From: Bacillus velezensis
GTDB taxonomy: Bacteria; Bacillota; Bacilli; Bacillales; Bacillaceae
Direction of reading: 5' to 3'
Assembly: GCF_001461825.1 (NCBI RefSeq)
Contig: NZ_LLZC01000012.1
Coordinates: forward strand, 248,001 to 312,000
DNA length: 64,000 bases
Both the position numbers and the translations under genes were made by a program. The notes under the pieces are model-generated. The model was not told the DNA's origin, did not search any database, and saw nothing but the letters and a program-made list of their open reading frames with translations. This document shows, in pieces, positions 41,986 to 54,463 of this stretch; within the stretch, counting starts at the first letter, position 1; each line of letters begins with the position of its first letter.

Positions 41986-42738
41986 GTGCTTTTGTTTCTG
42001 TTTTTTCTCGGCTTGATTTTCGGTTCTTTTTTTTATACAGCAGCGTGCCGTATCCCGCTTCGAATCTCGGTTATTTCGCCGCGTTCAGCCTGTTCGTTTT
42101 GCCGCTTGCCGCTCTCCTGGGGGGAGCTTGTGCCCGTCGTTTCCTATATTCTGCAAAGAGGCAGATGCAGAAACTGCCGTGCGAAGCTGTCGGTTATGTA
42201 TCCGGCGGCGGAATGCTGGACGGCGTGTTTATTCACGGCTGCAGGCATTCATTTCGGTTTCTCAAAAGAACTGTTAGTCGCGCTGTTATTTCTGTCTCTG
42301 CTCATGATTGTTACCGTGACGGATCTGCAATATATGCTGATTCCTGACAAGGTTCTGCTGTTTTTTCTTCCGCTTTTCATTGCCGGCCGTATGTTTTCTC
42401 CGCTGGATACATGGTATGCAGGGTTTGCCGGAGCCGTTTGCGGATTTTTTCTGCTTGTTTTTATCATGTTTGTCAGTAAAGGAGGCATCGGCGCAGGTGA
42501 TGTGAAACTGTTTGGGGTGATCGGCCTGCCGCTCGGCGTGAAGCTCGTGCTCATTGCATTCTTTCTTTCCGTTATGATCGGAACCGTATACGGTATGTGC
42601 GCCGCAGCCCGGGGCAGGCTTGGTAAAAAGCAGCCATTTCCGTTTGCGCCGGCCATCTCAGCCGGGAGCGCTTTGAGTTATTTATACGGAGAAGAGCTGT
42701 TTTCGTTTTACATCAAGCTCGCTTCAGGCGGAGCTTAA
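41986..42738 (+). CDS. comC: Competence prepilin peptidase ComC
   Basis: Membrane aspartic protease that cleaves and methylates the ComG pseudopilins for DNA uptake. 250 residues with about seven membrane segments. Cytoplasmic zinc loop with CSFC and CRNC pairs. Catalytic aspartates in VTDLQYMLIPD and GIGAGDVKL. GTG start after AAAGGTGTGG. Confidence 0.95.
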   Translation: MLLFLFFLGLIFGSFFYTAACRIPLRISVISPRSACSFCRLPLSWGELVPVVSYILQRGRCRNCRAKLSVMYPAAECWTACLFTAAGIHFGFSKELLVALLFLSLLMIVTVTDLQYMLIPDKVLLFFLPLFIAGRMFSPLDTWYAGFAGAVCGFFLLVFIMFVSKGGIGAGDVKLFGVIGLPLGVKLVLIAFFLSVMIGTVYGMCAAARGRLGKKQPFPFAPAISAGSALSYLYGEELFSFYIKLASGGA

Positions 42739-42760
42739 AAAATTTGGCGAACGTTTTTTG

Positions 42761-42794
42761 GACAAGACGACAAAAGTCTTGTTCTTTTTTTTTT
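42761..42794 (+). terminator. Terminator after comC
   Basis: ACAAGAC (42762-42768) and GTCTTGT (42776-42782) arms followed by a run of T. Confidence 0.82.
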
Positions 42795-42864
42795 CGCCTA
42801 TGCTAAAGTGTGAACCATGATCAGTTCAAGGTACGGCCAAGACGAATGCAAGGGGGAAGAGACG

Positions 42865-43866
42865 TTGAAAAAAAGGAAGAGCAAAAAGCACAGCAAAGCA
42901 AAAAACAATGCCCTTAAAGTAACCATTAACGGACAAGAAGAAACGATGTATGGACAAGAAGATGTGAAAGAAGGCGGGGAGAAAACCGTCACATTTTCAA
43001 ATTGGGAGGAAACAAAAAAGGCGGAGCAGGAGACCGCCGCATCCCATGAAGATCCGAAAGAAGAAGATTTCAATTGGGATCATGAGAAGAATTCTAAGGT
43101 ATTTGAAGATGACCCGAAAGTCGTTCCGCCATACCAGAAGAAAAAAACAGGCCCTCATTTTCCGAAAAAAAAGCAGCCGTCTTCTCCAGTTAAAAAAGCG
43201 GTCACGACAATTGCCGTTGCGGCTGTTTTAGGCACCGGGCTCGGCCTTGTCGCCTTAAATATGTCGGGAAGTAAAGAAGCCTCCGCTCCGACATCAGCTG
43301 ACAAAGGTTCACAAGGGCAGACGGCGAAAGCGGGAGATGTTTCTAAAGACAAATCTGAAACAGCCGGCACAGGAGATGCGGAATCTTCAGAGGGAAACTA
43401 TAAAACATATGCGGTGCAGGCCGGAAAATTTTCATCAGAAAAAGGAGCGCAAACGCTTGTTGACCAGCTGACTGAAAAAGGATACTCGGCCGTCTCACTG
43501 GCAAAAGAAGACGGATACACATACGTGATCGCCGGGCTTGCAGCGGAAAAAAGCTTATCACAGCAATTGGGTCAGACACTGATAGACCATGATTTTGAGG
43601 CTTGGGGCGGAAAAGAGCTCAGCTTCGCTGTCGATTCAGGACTGGAAAACTCTTTTAAACAAGCATCTGAGCTCTCCGCCAAAGCGATTACCGGCAAAGA
43701 TCTTTCAAAAACGGAAGTGGCTGAAGCGGCAAAAGCGGCATCCAGCGCAGACGCCGCTGACAAAAAGCAGAAAGAGGCCGTGCTTCAAGCGCTGAAAGAA
43801 CTGGAAACGTCGGGTTCGGAATCCGGCTGGAAAGCCCAAAAAGAGCTTTTAAGTGTTGTAAAATAG
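42865..43866 (+). CDS. spoIIB: Stage II sporulation protein B
   Basis: Septal membrane protein that helps start peptidoglycan hydrolysis during engulfment. 333 residues from TTG 42865, behind AAGGGGGAAGAG. Basic and acidic N-terminal cytoplasmic region, one membrane segment (about 110-130; VTTIAVAAVLGTGLGL), and an extracytoplasmic SPOR domain (about 175-245; YAVQAGKFSSEKGAQTL) that binds denuded glycan. An earlier in-frame ATG at 42817 has no ribosome-binding site. Confidence 0.93.
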   Translation: MKKRKSKKHSKAKNNALKVTINGQEETMYGQEDVKEGGEKTVTFSNWEETKKAEQETAASHEDPKEEDFNWDHEKNSKVFEDDPKVVPPYQKKKTGPHFPKKKQPSSPVKKAVTTIAVAAVLGTGLGLVALNMSGSKEASAPTSADKGSQGQTAKAGDVSKDKSETAGTGDAESSEGNYKTYAVQAGKFSSEKGAQTLVDQLTEKGYSAVSLAKEDGYTYVIAGLAAEKSLSQQLGQTLIDHDFEAWGGKELSFAVDSGLENSFKQASELSAKAITGKDLSKTEVAEAAKAASSADAADKKQKEAVLQALKELETSGSESGWKAQKELLSVVK

Positions 43867-43873
43867 TATCTCA

Positions 43874-43899
43874 TTTCCCGTCATCCGGCGGGATTTTTT
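43874..43899 (+). terminator. Terminator after spoIIB
   Basis: TCCCG and CGGGA arms around an 8-nt loop, then T6. Confidence 0.65.
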
Positions 43900-44006
43900 A
43901 TTTTGTCATCAAAAAGTTATTTTTCTGAAATTGTGGTTGCCCGTTTGATTTGGTAGGATAGACAAGTATCTTTTTTTCTTAAGCAAACCCTGAAAGGATG
44001 ACAATC

Positions 44007-44576
44007 ATGACAAAACGCTTAATACTCGCATCACAATCTCCGCGAAGAAAAGAACTCCTTAATCTTCTTCAGATTCCTTACAGCATTATTGCAAGCCGCA
44101 CAGAAGAAAAATTAAATCGAAACCTTTCGCCGGAAGAAAACGTCCAATGTTTGGCCGAGCAAAAAGCCGGTGCTGTATTGGCCGAAAATCCCGATGCAGT
44201 CGTTATCGGGGCTGACACGATGGTGTGCATAGACGGCGAATGCCTCGGCAAACCGCATGACAGAGAAGAAGCGGCACACATGCTGCGGAGGCTTTCCGGC
44301 CGAAGCCATCAAGTCATTACGGCGGTCAGCATTCAGACGCATGACCGGAAAGAAACGTTCTGTGACACGACGGAAGTGACGTTTTGGCCGCTCAGTGAAG
44401 ACGACATACAGCTCTACATTGAAACAAAAGAACCGATGGATAAAGCAGGTGCATACGGCATCCAAGGAAAAGGCGCGCTTTTAGTGAAAAAAATAGACGG
44501 TGATTTTTATTCTGTCGTCGGGCTTCCTGTCGCTAAAACAATGAGAGCCTTGAAAGAATTTAATATAAAAGCTTGA
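44007..44576 (+). CDS. maf: Maf family nucleotide pyrophosphatase
   Basis: House-cleaning pyrophosphatase for dTTP/UTP and modified nucleotides; in B. subtilis overexpression inhibits septation. 189 residues. [11 protein letters not shown] at the N-terminus, GADTMV catalytic region, [16 protein letters not shown] 44007 is ten bases after AAAGG; the ATG at 43998 touches that site. Confidence 0.94.
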   Translation: MTKRLILASQSPRRKELLNLLQIPYSIIASRTEEKLNRNLSPEENVQCLAEQKAGAVLAENPDAVVIGADTMVCIDGECLGKPHDREEAAHMLRRLSGRSHQVITAVSIQTHDRKETFCDTTEVTFWPLSEDDIQLYIETKEPMDKAGAYGIQGKGALLVKKIDGDFYSVVGLPVAKTMRALKEFNIKA

Positions 44577-44607
44577 TGTTCAAACCGGGAAGGGGAACAA
44601 GGAGGGG

Positions 44608-45303
44608 TTGATCATCCGTGATCTGCCGTTAAAATTAAGAGATTTCCCCGAAAAAGAAAAACCGAGAGAGCGGCTTCTGCACTTCGGAGCCGAACATCTC
44701 TCTAACAATGAATTGCTCGCCATCCTGCTGCGGACGGGAACGAAACATGAGTCCGTCATGAACCTCGCTCACCGGCTGCTGCGGACGTTTGACGGGCTGC
44801 GACTGTTAAAAGGCGCCTCTGCCCAGGAGCTTTCCAGCATTCCGGGAATCGGCACGGTGAAAGCCGTTCAGATTCTTGCCGCAATTGAGCTGGGGAGCCG
44901 CATTCATAAGACATCCGCCGGGGAGCATTGCGTCATCCGCTCTCCGGAAGACGGGGCGAAGTATGTGATGGAGGATATGCGCTTTTTATCCCAGGAGCAT
45001 TTTGTCTGTTTATATTTAAATACCAAAAATCAAGTCATTCATAAACGCACCGTTTTTATCGGAAGTCTGAATTCATCTATTGTCCACCCGCGGGAGGTGT
45101 TTAAAGAAGCTTTCAAACGATCCGCCGCGTCCTTCATTTGCGTTCACAATCATCCTTCAGGAGATCCTACACCGAGCAGGGAAGATATAGAGGTAACCAG
45201 GCGGCTTTTTGAGTGCGGAAATTTAATCGGCATCGAGCTGCTGGATCATTTGGTCATTGGTGACAAAAAATTTGTGAGTTTAAAGGAAAAAGGATATTTG
45301 TAA
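44608..45303 (+). CDS. radC: RadC family JAMM-domain protein
   Basis: 231 residues. N-terminal helix-hairpin-helix region ([14 protein letters not shown]) and a C-terminal JAMM/MPN metal-binding domain with [12 protein letters not shown]. The name is historical; the biochemical role in DNA repair is unsettled. The start is the TTG at 44608; the closest AAGGAGG ends only 2 nt before it, so the AAGGGGA at 44590-44596 may be the true Shine-Dalgarno sequence. Confidence 0.93.
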   Translation: MIIRDLPLKLRDFPEKEKPRERLLHFGAEHLSNNELLAILLRTGTKHESVMNLAHRLLRTFDGLRLLKGASAQELSSIPGIGTVKAVQILAAIELGSRIHKTSAGEHCVIRSPEDGAKYVMEDMRFLSQEHFVCLYLNTKNQVIHKRTVFIGSLNSSIVHPREVFKEAFKRSAASFICVHNHPSGDPTPSREDIEVTRRLFECGNLIGIELLDHLVIGDKKFVSLKEKGYL

Positions 45304-45394
45304 CACTTTTTTTTTCGTTGATTTAAGATATAATAGATTTTATGAGTTTTTCCCTTTAGGGTATTTTTGCTTTAAGAAAGGAAGATACATACAT

Positions 45395-46408
45395 ATGTTC
45401 GGAATTGGTACAAGAGACCTTGGTATAGATTTGGGAACCGCGAATACGCTTGTGTTTGTTAAAGGTAAAGGAATCGTAGTGAGAGAGCCGTCTGTCGTTG
45501 CTCTGCAAACGGATACGAAGTCCATCGTTGCGGTCGGTAACGATGCGAAAAACATGATCGGAAGAACTCCGGGCAACGTGGTTGCGCTCCGTCCGATGAA
45601 AGACGGCGTTATCGCTGACTATGAAACAACTGCGACAATGATGAAATACTACATTAATCAGGCTGTGAAAAATAAAGGATTGTTTGCGAGAAAGCCTTAC
45701 GTTATGGTGTGTGTGCCGTCAGGTATTACGGCCGTTGAAGAACGGGCGGTCATCGACGCGACAAGACAAGCGGGCGCACGTGACGCTTATCCGATTGAAG
45801 AACCGTTTGCGGCAGCAATCGGCGCGAATCTTCCGGTATGGGAGCCGACGGGCAGCATGGTCGTTGATATCGGCGGCGGAACAACTGAAGTGGCGATCAT
45901 TTCTTTAGGCGGCATTGTTACGTCTCAGTCAATCCGCGTAGCCGGTGACGAAATGGACGACTCAATCATCAGCTATATCAGAAAAACATATAATCTGATG
46001 ATCGGTGACCGTACGGCGGAAGCTATTAAAATGGAAATCGGTTCAGCAGAAACCGGTGAAGAAAATGCGTCAATGGAAATCCGCGGCCGCGATCTTCTGA
46101 CAGGTCTGCCGAAAACGATCGAAATCACGGGAACGGAAATTGCAAATGCACTGCGTGATACAGTTCTCTCAATCGTTGACGCGGTGAAGAGCACGCTTGA
46201 AAAAACACCGCCTGAGCTGGCCGCTGACATTATGGACAGAGGTATTGTATTAACAGGGGGAGGCGCCCTGCTCCGCAATCTCGACAAAGTCATCAGCGAC
46301 GAAACGAAAATGCCTGTTCTTATCGCTGAAGATCCGCTGGATTGTGTTGCGATCGGCACTGGAAAAGCACTGGAGCACATCCATCTTTTCAAAGGAAAAA
46401 CAAGATAA
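45395..46408 (+). CDS. mreB: Rod shape-determining protein MreB
   Basis: Bacterial actin that guides elongasome movement and cylindrical wall growth. 337 residues. Actin-fold phosphate loops DLGTANTL and DIGGGTTE, and adenosine motif TGGGALL. AAAGGAAG Shine-Dalgarno sequence; a TATAAT at 45329-45334 may be the promoter. First of mreBCD. Confidence 0.97.
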   Translation: MFGIGTRDLGIDLGTANTLVFVKGKGIVVREPSVVALQTDTKSIVAVGNDAKNMIGRTPGNVVALRPMKDGVIADYETTATMMKYYINQAVKNKGLFARKPYVMVCVPSGITAVEERAVIDATRQAGARDAYPIEEPFAAAIGANLPVWEPTGSMVVDIGGGTTEVAIISLGGIVTSQSIRVAGDEMDDSIISYIRKTYNLMIGDRTAEAIKMEIGSAETGEENASMEIRGRDLLTGLPKTIEITGTEIANALRDTVLSIVDAVKSTLEKTPPELAADIMDRGIVLTGGGALLRNLDKVISDETKMPVLIAEDPLDCVAIGTGKALEHIHLFKGKTR

Positions 46409-46438
46409 TCAGGAGTTAAATAGAAGAGGTGTATCACG

Positions 46439-47302
46439 ATGCCGAACAAACGGTTAATGCTATTACTTCTGTGTATTATCATATTGGTGGCTATGATTGG
46501 ATTCTCGCTGAAGAACGGCCGTAATACCACCTGGCCTGAAAAGCTGATCGGTGATACGACGGGAGTATTTCAAAACATTTTTCACACGCCTGCCGAATAT
46601 TTTGCAGGGTTCTTCGGGGACATAAAAGACCTGAAAAACACGTACAAGGAAAACGAACGCTTAAGACAAAAGCTGGACGGACAGACACAATATGAAGCGA
46701 AGCTCCAAGAACTCAAAGATGAAAACAAGAAGCTGCGTGATGAACTCGGGCATGTCAAATCAATTTCCGACTATGATCCGATTTTAGCGACCGTTATCGC
46801 CAGAAACCCTGATCAATGGTACAAGCAGATCATGATCAATAAGGGAACGAAGCAGAAAGTGGCCAAAGACATGGCTGTCACGAACGAAAAGGGTGCGCTG
46901 GTCGGGAAGATCAAAAGCAGCGGACTCAACAGTTTCACATCCGCCGTTCAGCTGCTGAGCGATGTTGACCGCAATAACAGAGTGGCCACCAAAATCTCCG
47001 GCAAAAAGGGAAGCAAAGGCTACGGTTTAATTGAAGGGTACGATAAAAAGAAACAGACCCTGAAAATGACCATCCTTGAGCCGGATGAAAAACGTGAAGT
47101 GAAAAAAGGCGACCTCGTGGAGACATCTGGAACGGGCGGCGTATTTCCTCAAGGGCTGACGGTCGGGGAAGTGACCGATGTAGAATCAGATGCTTACGGC
47201 CTGACGAAAATCGCTTACGTGAAACCGGCTGCCGACCTGTACGATCTTGACCATGTCATCGTCGTGAACCGAAGCGTAGCAACAGGGGAGGAAGGATCGT
47301 GA
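46439..47302 (+). CDS. mreC: Rod shape-determining protein MreC
   Basis: 287-residue bitopic protein: N-terminal membrane segment (about 6-23), extracytoplasmic coiled coil (about 65-105), and beta-barrel MreC domain (VIARNPDQWYKQIMINKG onward). Scaffolds MreB with MreD and wall synthases. Ends overlapping mreD in GTGA. Confidence 0.96.
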   Translation: MPNKRLMLLLLCIIILVAMIGFSLKNGRNTTWPEKLIGDTTGVFQNIFHTPAEYFAGFFGDIKDLKNTYKENERLRQKLDGQTQYEAKLQELKDENKKLRDELGHVKSISDYDPILATVIARNPDQWYKQIMINKGTKQKVAKDMAVTNEKGALVGKIKSSGLNSFTSAVQLLSDVDRNNRVATKISGKKGSKGYGLIEGYDKKKQTLKMTILEPDEKREVKKGDLVETSGTGGVFPQGLTVGEVTDVESDAYGLTKIAYVKPAADLYDLDHVIVVNRSVATGEEGS

Positions 47303-47817
47303 AACGTTTCCTTCTCCCTTTGATTATGATTTTGGTCTTTTGTGCGGAAAGCATCTATACGGATCTGGTGCGTTTTCCTTTCGTTTCCGTCGAGCAGCAG
47401 GTCGTTCCGCATTTTCTTTTGCTTGCGCTGATTTTTATGTCCGCTTATATCAACCAAAAGCATGCGGTGATCTACGGTTTGATTTTCGGATTTCTTTATG
47501 ACATCAATTATACGGGTGTTTTAGGCGTTTATATGTTTGGTTTTGCCGGTTTATGCTATCTGGCGGCCAAAGCGTTTAAAGTGCTGCAGACAAACGCCCT
47601 GATGGTCATTCTGGTCGCGGTGCTGAGCGTATGTGTGCTTGAATTTTACGTCTACGGCATTCAGACGTTAATCCGCAGCGGCACAATGACGTTTAACGAT
47701 TTTGTCATTCAGCGGTTCTTGCCGACTGCTTTGCTGAATATTGCGGGGGCCGTTATATTAGTCCTGCCCTTCAGGCTGTTTTATATAAGTCTGAAGAAAG
47801 AATTAAGAGATGAGTAA
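47299..47817 (+). CDS. mreD: Rod shape-determining protein MreD
   Basis: 172-residue membrane protein with about five to six segments; partner of MreC in the elongasome. GTG start within the mreC stop. Confidence 0.95.
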   Translation: MKRFLLPLIMILVFCAESIYTDLVRFPFVSVEQQVVPHFLLLALIFMSAYINQKHAVIYGLIFGFLYDINYTGVLGVYMFGFAGLCYLAAKAFKVLQTNALMVILVAVLSVCVLEFYVYGIQTLIRSGTMTFNDFVIQRFLPTALLNIAGAVILVLPFRLFYISLKKELRDE

Positions 47818-47870
47818 AAAGGATTTTATCTTTTTTTGACGAAAAGAGTATGTTGTTGAGGTGAACATTG

Positions 47871-48551
47871 ATGAAGACCAAAAAGCAGCAATATGTAACA
47901 ATAAAAGGAACAAAAAACGGCTTAACATTGCATCTGGATGATGCATGTTCTTTTGATGAGCTTCTCGATGGTCTTCAAAACATGCTGTCGATTGAACAAT
48001 ATACTGATGGCAAAGGCCAAAAAATCAGTGTTCATATTAAACTCGGGCATCGGTATCTGTATCAGGAACAGGCAGAGCAGCTGACTGATCTGATCGCGTC
48101 AAAGAAAGATTTAGTCGTGCATTCAATTGACAGTGAAGTCATCGCCAAAGAAGAAGCGCAGCGGATGAAAGAGGAGCAGGAAATTGTTTCTGTTTCCAAA
48201 ATCGTCCGTTCGGGCCAGGTGCTTCACGTGACGGGAGATTTGCTTTTAATCGGAGATGTGAATCCCGGCGGTACGATCAGAGCCGGAGGAAATATATTTG
48301 TTCTCGGTTCATTAAAAGGGATTGCCCACGCGGGTTATAACGGAAATAACCGGGCTGTGATCGCCGCATCCGAAATGATGCCGACACAATTGAGGATCAA
48401 TCACGTGTTAAATCGCTCCCCAGACCACATTCAAAAAGGGAACGACATGGAATGTGCTTATTTAGATACTGACGGAAATATGGTCATTGAACGCCTTCAG
48501 CAATTGGCTCATTTAAGACCTGATCTAACAAGGCTTGAGGGAGGAATGTGA
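47871..48551 (+). CDS. minC: Septum site-determining protein MinC
   Basis: Inhibitor of FtsZ ring assembly at poles. 226 residues. N-terminal FtsZ-interacting domain (about 1-105) and C-terminal beta-helix ([21 protein letters not shown]) that dimerises and binds MinD. ATG 47871 after GAGGTGA. Last codons overlap the minD ribosome-binding region. Confidence 0.95.
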   Translation: MKTKKQQYVTIKGTKNGLTLHLDDACSFDELLDGLQNMLSIEQYTDGKGQKISVHIKLGHRYLYQEQAEQLTDLIASKKDLVVHSIDSEVIAKEEAQRMKEEQEIVSVSKIVRSGQVLHVTGDLLLIGDVNPGGTIRAGGNIFVLGSLKGIAHAGYNGNNRAVIAASEMMPTQLRINHVLNRSPDHIQKGNDMECAYLDTDGNMVIERLQQLAHLRPDLTRLEGGM

Positions 48552-48553
48552 AA

Positions 48554-49357
48554 TTGGGTGAGGCTATCGTAATAACTTCGGGAAAAGGCGGAGTAGGTAA
48601 AACAACAACATCTGCAAACCTCGGTACCGCCTTAGCCATTTTAGGGAAGCGCGTCTGTTTGGTAGACACAGATATCGGACTGCGCAACCTTGATGTCGTA
48701 ATGGGTCTTGAAAACAGAATTATTTACGACTTAGTAGATGTAATTGAAGGCAGATGCAAGACGCATCAGGCGCTTGTCAAAGACAAACGTTTTGATGATC
48801 TGCTTCATTTAATGCCGGCTGCCCAGACAAGCGACAAGACGGCTGTTGTCCCTGAGCAGATCAAATCGCTTGTGCAGGAGCTTAAGCAGGAATTTGATTA
48901 TGTCATTATTGATTGTCCGGCCGGAATTGAACAAGGCTATAAAAATGCCGTCTCCGGAGCTGATAAGGCGATTGTTGTGACGACGCCGGAAATATCAGCG
49001 GTGCGGGACGCTGACCGCATTATCGGACTTTTGGAGCAGGAAGATATTGAACCGCCGCGCCTTATCGTGAACCGCATCAGAAATCACCTGGTGAAAAACG
49101 GTGACACGATGGATGTGGATGAAGTTGTTCATCATCTGTCTATTGATCTCCTCGGAATCGTTGCTGACGATGATGAAGTGATCAGGGCTTCAAATATCGG
49201 CGAACCGATTGCCATGAATTCCAAAAACCGCGCCAGCATTGCGTACCGCAATATCGCCCGGCGCATTTTAGGAGAATCCGTTCCTTTGCAGGTGCTTGAA
49301 GAGCAGCAAAAAGGGATGATGGCGAAAATCAAGTCATTTTTCGGCGTGCGTTCATAA
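48554..49357 (+). CDS. minD: Septum site-determining ATPase MinD
   Basis: ParA/MinD-family membrane-associated ATPase that localises MinC. 267 residues. Deviant Walker A GKGGVGKTT (about 10), IIDCPAG, and a C-terminal amphipathic membrane-targeting helix (MAKIKSFFGVR). TTG 48554 is eight bases after GGGAGG; the GTG at 48548 is too close. Confidence 0.96.
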   Translation: MGEAIVITSGKGGVGKTTTSANLGTALAILGKRVCLVDTDIGLRNLDVVMGLENRIIYDLVDVIEGRCKTHQALVKDKRFDDLLHLMPAAQTSDKTAVVPEQIKSLVQELKQEFDYVIIDCPAGIEQGYKNAVSGADKAIVVTTPEISAVRDADRIIGLLEQEDIEPPRLIVNRIRNHLVKNGDTMDVDEVVHHLSIDLLGIVADDDEVIRASNIGEPIAMNSKNRASIAYRNIARRILGESVPLQVLEEQQKGMMAKIKSFFGVRS

Positions 49358-49372
49358 TATATACCAGAATAC

Positions 49373-49409
49373 AAAGATCTGATGAAGCCCAGCTTATCAG
49401 GTCTTTTTT
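49373..49409 (+). terminator. Terminator after minD
   Basis: AGATCTGAT and ATCAGGTCT arms (9 bp, one G-U) followed by T6. Confidence 0.78.
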
Positions 49410-49422
49410 GTTTTTCAAGAGC

Positions 49423-49451
49423 GCATATTTGCAATGGACAAGACATAGGAT
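49423..49451 (+). promoter_or_regulatory. Sigma-E promoter of spoIVFA-spoIVFB
   Basis: -35 GCATATT (49423-49429) fits KMATATW; 14-bp spacer; -10 CATAGGAT (49444-49451) fits six of eight positions of CATACAHT. The spoIVF operon is under sigma-E in B. subtilis. Confidence 0.7.
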
Positions 49452-49484
49452 GTACAAACCCAACGATTGCAAAGGATGATGGCG

Positions 49485-50288
49485 ATGAGTCACAGAGCTG
49501 ATGAAATTAGAAAAAGACTGGCCAAAAGAAGAAAACAGCGGCCTGAATCAAAACTTACTTTCGTTCAAAACGCCCAAACACAGAATTTTCCCGCGTGGCA
49601 GACGGTCAAGGAGCAGGAAAAGCACAAGCTTCTACCGGACTACGAATATCAAACGGAACACCCGCCCGAATTTAACGGACGGCATCCATTGATCAGCGCT
49701 CATTCTATTATTTTAAAATGCCTGCTGGCCGCCTGTCTCGTACTGATCTCCGCTATTGCCTATAAAACCGACAAACAGCCGCTGAGTCAGATCAAACCGG
49801 CGATCGCACAAACCTTTCAAAAAGAATTTCAGTTTGCTGCCGTAAGCAATTGGTTCGTATCTTCCTTCGGAAACCCGCTCGCTTTTCTTACGCCGGGAAC
49901 GAAAAAGAAGGACGGTCAGGTGGCGGTCAGTCAGGATATGGCCGTTCCTGCCGCGGGGAAAATCCAGCAGGACTTTCAAAATAACGGAGAGGGCGTCGTC
50001 GTCGAAACCGCCAGCGAAGCCATTGACAGCGTAAAAGAAGGCTACATTATGGAAGTGAGCAAAGATAAAAAAACAGGACTGACGGTGAAGGTGCAGCATG
50101 CCGACAATACCAGCAGCATTTACGGCCGGCTAAAAGATGTTAACGTTTCATTGTATGACTTTGTCGATAAAGGGAAAAAGATCGGTTCGATCAAGCTCAA
50201 CGATAAAAGTAAAGGCCAGTACTATTTCGCGATCCAGGATGGCGATAAATTCATAGATCCGATCCAGGTGATCACTTTTGATGAATAA
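49485..50288 (+). CDS. spoIVFA: Stage IV sporulation protein FA
   Basis: Regulatory scaffold that keeps the protease SpoIVFB inactive in the outer forespore membrane until a forespore signal arrives. 267 residues: cytoplasmic N-terminus, one membrane segment (about 72-90; IILKCLLAACLVLISAIAY) and an intermembrane LytM/M23-like domain lacking an obvious zinc site (PAAGKIQQDF, LYDFVDKGKKIG). ATG 49485 follows AAAGGATG. Overlaps spoIVFB by 8 bp. Confidence 0.94.
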   Translation: MSHRADEIRKRLAKRRKQRPESKLTFVQNAQTQNFPAWQTVKEQEKHKLLPDYEYQTEHPPEFNGRHPLISAHSIILKCLLAACLVLISAIAYKTDKQPLSQIKPAIAQTFQKEFQFAAVSNWFVSSFGNPLAFLTPGTKKKDGQVAVSQDMAVPAAGKIQQDFQNNGEGVVVETASEAIDSVKEGYIMEVSKDKKTGLTVKVQHADNTSSIYGRLKDVNVSLYDFVDKGKKIGSIKLNDKSKGQYYFAIQDGDKFIDPIQVITFDE

Positions 50289-51147
50289 ATGGCTCAGCCT
50301 CCTTTTCAAAGTTCATGTCCATCCTTTTCTTTGGATTATCATGGGGCTTGGTCTTATGACGGGGCACATCAAAGCGCTGCTGTGTCTTTTGCTGGTCGTA
50401 TCCGTTCATGAGCTGGGGCATGCTGCTCTGGCTGTGTTTTTTTCGTGGCGCATTAAACGAATCTTTCTGCTCCCTTTCGGCGGGACGGTTGAGGTGGAGG
50501 AGCACGGAAACCGGCCGCTTAAAGAGGAATTTGCGGTCATCCTGGCGGGCCCGCTTCAGCATGTGTGGCTTCAGGCGGCAGCCTGGCTCTTTTTCATGTC
50601 AGGTTTTGCAAGTGAGCAGACATTTGAGATGTTTACCTTTTATAATCTCTCCATTCTTTTCATCAATCTTTTGCCGATCTGGCCGCTTGACGGCGGAAAG
50701 TTTGTGTTTTTATACTTTTCTAAACAAATGGCTTTTCAAAAAGCGCATCTCCTCAGCCTGCAGACATCGGCCGTTTCCGCGCTTTTGCTCTGCTGCTGGA
50801 TTGTGCTGGCCGTCCCCCTTCAGGTCAGCGCATGGGTGCTGTTCGTCTTTCTCGCCGCTTCTTTATGGGATGAATACCGGAAGCGGCATTATATTCAGCT
50901 GAGGTTTCTTTTGGAGAGATACTACGGCAAAAACCGTGATGTCACCATGCTGCATCCTTTGACGGTCGCGGCCGATGCCAAAGTGAAGCATGTCATGGCC
51001 GAATTCAAACGGGGATGCAAGCACCCCATTATCGTTGAAAAAGCTGGCGAAAAGCTCAGCCAGCTCGATGAAAATGAAGTGCTTCATGCGTATTTTGCCG
51101 ATAAACGGACAGATTCCTCTATGGAAGACCTGCTGCTGCCTTACTAG
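50281..51147 (+). CDS. spoIVFB: Stage IV sporulation protein FB, pro-sigma-K intramembrane metalloprotease
   Basis: Site-2-protease family enzyme that releases sigma-K from its membrane-bound precursor. 288 residues, about six membrane segments. Zinc motif HELGH at residues 43-47 and the distal zinc ligand in LLPIWPLDGG; C-terminal CBS-like domain (VMAEFKRGCKHPIIVE). ATG 50281 is preferred over the TTG at 50278. Confidence 0.96.
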   Translation: MNKWLSLLFKVHVHPFLWIIMGLGLMTGHIKALLCLLLVVSVHELGHAALAVFFSWRIKRIFLLPFGGTVEVEEHGNRPLKEEFAVILAGPLQHVWLQAAAWLFFMSGFASEQTFEMFTFYNLSILFINLLPIWPLDGGKFVFLYFSKQMAFQKAHLLSLQTSAVSALLLCCWIVLAVPLQVSAWVLFVFLAASLWDEYRKRHYIQLRFLLERYYGKNRDVTMLHPLTVAADAKVKHVMAEFKRGCKHPIIVEKAGEKLSQLDENEVLHAYFADKRTDSSMEDLLLPY

Positions 51148-51154
51148 AAATAGA

Positions 51155-51183
51155 TTGACATATCCTTTTGGTTCTGATATATT
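51155..51183 (+). promoter_or_regulatory. Promoter of rplU-ysxB-rpmA
   Basis: TTGACA (51155-51160), 17-bp spacer, TATATT (51178-51183) with TGA before the -10. Confidence 0.85.
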
Positions 51184-51189
51184 TTTTAA

Positions 51190-51278
51190 TGTTATGGATG
51201 TAGCACCAATGCTACAACCGCTCGGGACAGGTGATAAGAGCTTTAAAGCCCCCTGTTGCTGGCGAGTCTTAGTCTAAT
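51190..51278 (+). promoter_or_regulatory. L21 leader RNA
   Basis: The 5' untranslated region (TAGCACCAATGCTACAACCG, then GGGACAGGTGATAAGAGC and CCCCCTGTTGCTGGCGAGTC) has the conserved sequence of the Bacillus L21 leader, a structured element thought to let L21 control its own operon. Ends at the AGGAGGTG of rplU. Confidence 0.75.
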
Positions 51279-51280
51279 AG

Positions 51281-51601
<321 letters not shown>

Positions 51602-51603
51602 GC

Positions 51604-51945
51604 ATGATTGAGGCAACAATTCGAAGATCCCGGAATGACGGGGGCATTTTGTCCTTTGAAATGACGGGACATGCCGATTTTGCTGAACATGGACGAGATC
51701 TCGTATGCGCCGGGGTCACGGCTGTCGTTTTCGGAGCGGTCAATGCGGTTATCGCGCTGGCTCCTCTCGAACCGATTCTTGATATAGGCGAGGACGGGGG
51801 TTATTTCTACTTTGAATTCCCTGAAGCCGCTGATCAGGAAGCTTTGCAAAAAGCGCAGCTGCTGATTGAAGGCATGATTGTTTCTCTTGAAACGATCGAG
51901 CGGGATTACAGTGAACACTTACGGTTGACTGCAAACCAAATATAG
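51604..51945 (+). CDS. ysxB: Ribosomal-processing cysteine protease Prp
   Basis: 113 residues. The Prp family removes an N-terminal extension from ribosomal protein L27 in Firmicutes (shown in Staphylococcus aureus). Catalytic His23 (TGHADFA) and Cys35 (LVCAGVTA) are in place. Lies between the L21 and L27 genes; its likely substrate, the L27 extension, is encoded immediately downstream. Confidence 0.93.
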   Translation: MIEATIRRSRNDGGILSFEMTGHADFAEHGRDLVCAGVTAVVFGAVNAVIALAPLEPILDIGEDGGYFYFEFPEAADQEALQKAQLLIEGMIVSLETIERDYSEHLRLTANQI

Positions 51946-52242
<297 letters not shown>

Positions 52243-52248
52243 TGACAC

Positions 52249-52281
52249 AAAAAACTCCGGTCGTTGACTGGAGTTTTTTTT
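52249..52281 (+). terminator. Terminator after rpmA
   Basis: AAAACTCCGGTC and GACTGGAGTTTT arms with a GTT loop and T run. The following 52283-52490 shows no gene I can support. Confidence 0.88.
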
Positions 52282-52492
52282 GCAGTAAGCGGAGTAACAT
52301 CAAGAATGAAAAGCAGAGGATGCGTGAGTGAACCCCGCCTTGAATGAGGACATCAGCTTCCCATACCCACTGGATATGTTCCCCAAGCAGTGATACCAAA
52401 AATGTTTCTGCCTGGCATCCGCATTGTATGCGATCCGAAAAAGGAACATGATGAACCAGGAAAAACAAGTGTTTTTTTAACAAAGCCTTCTC

Positions 52493-52501
52493 TGTTATAA
52501 T
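52493..52501 (+). promoter_or_regulatory. Extended -10 promoter of spo0B
   Basis: TGT followed by TATAAT (52496-52501); T-rich sequence but no clear -35 upstream. Transcript would start about 50 nt before spo0B. Confidence 0.5.
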
Positions 52502-52559
52502 TCATAGTACACACTTATCAAGACTCCTAAAAAGAAATTAAACGATTGGGAGTGCGAAA

Positions 52560-54456
<1,897 letters not shown>

Positions 54457-54463
54457 AAAAACG

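Noticed and set aside
45973..46530. 185-codon minus-strand frame over mreB/mreC
   Set aside because: Antisense shadow spanning the mreB-mreC junction, where plus-strand genes are certain.
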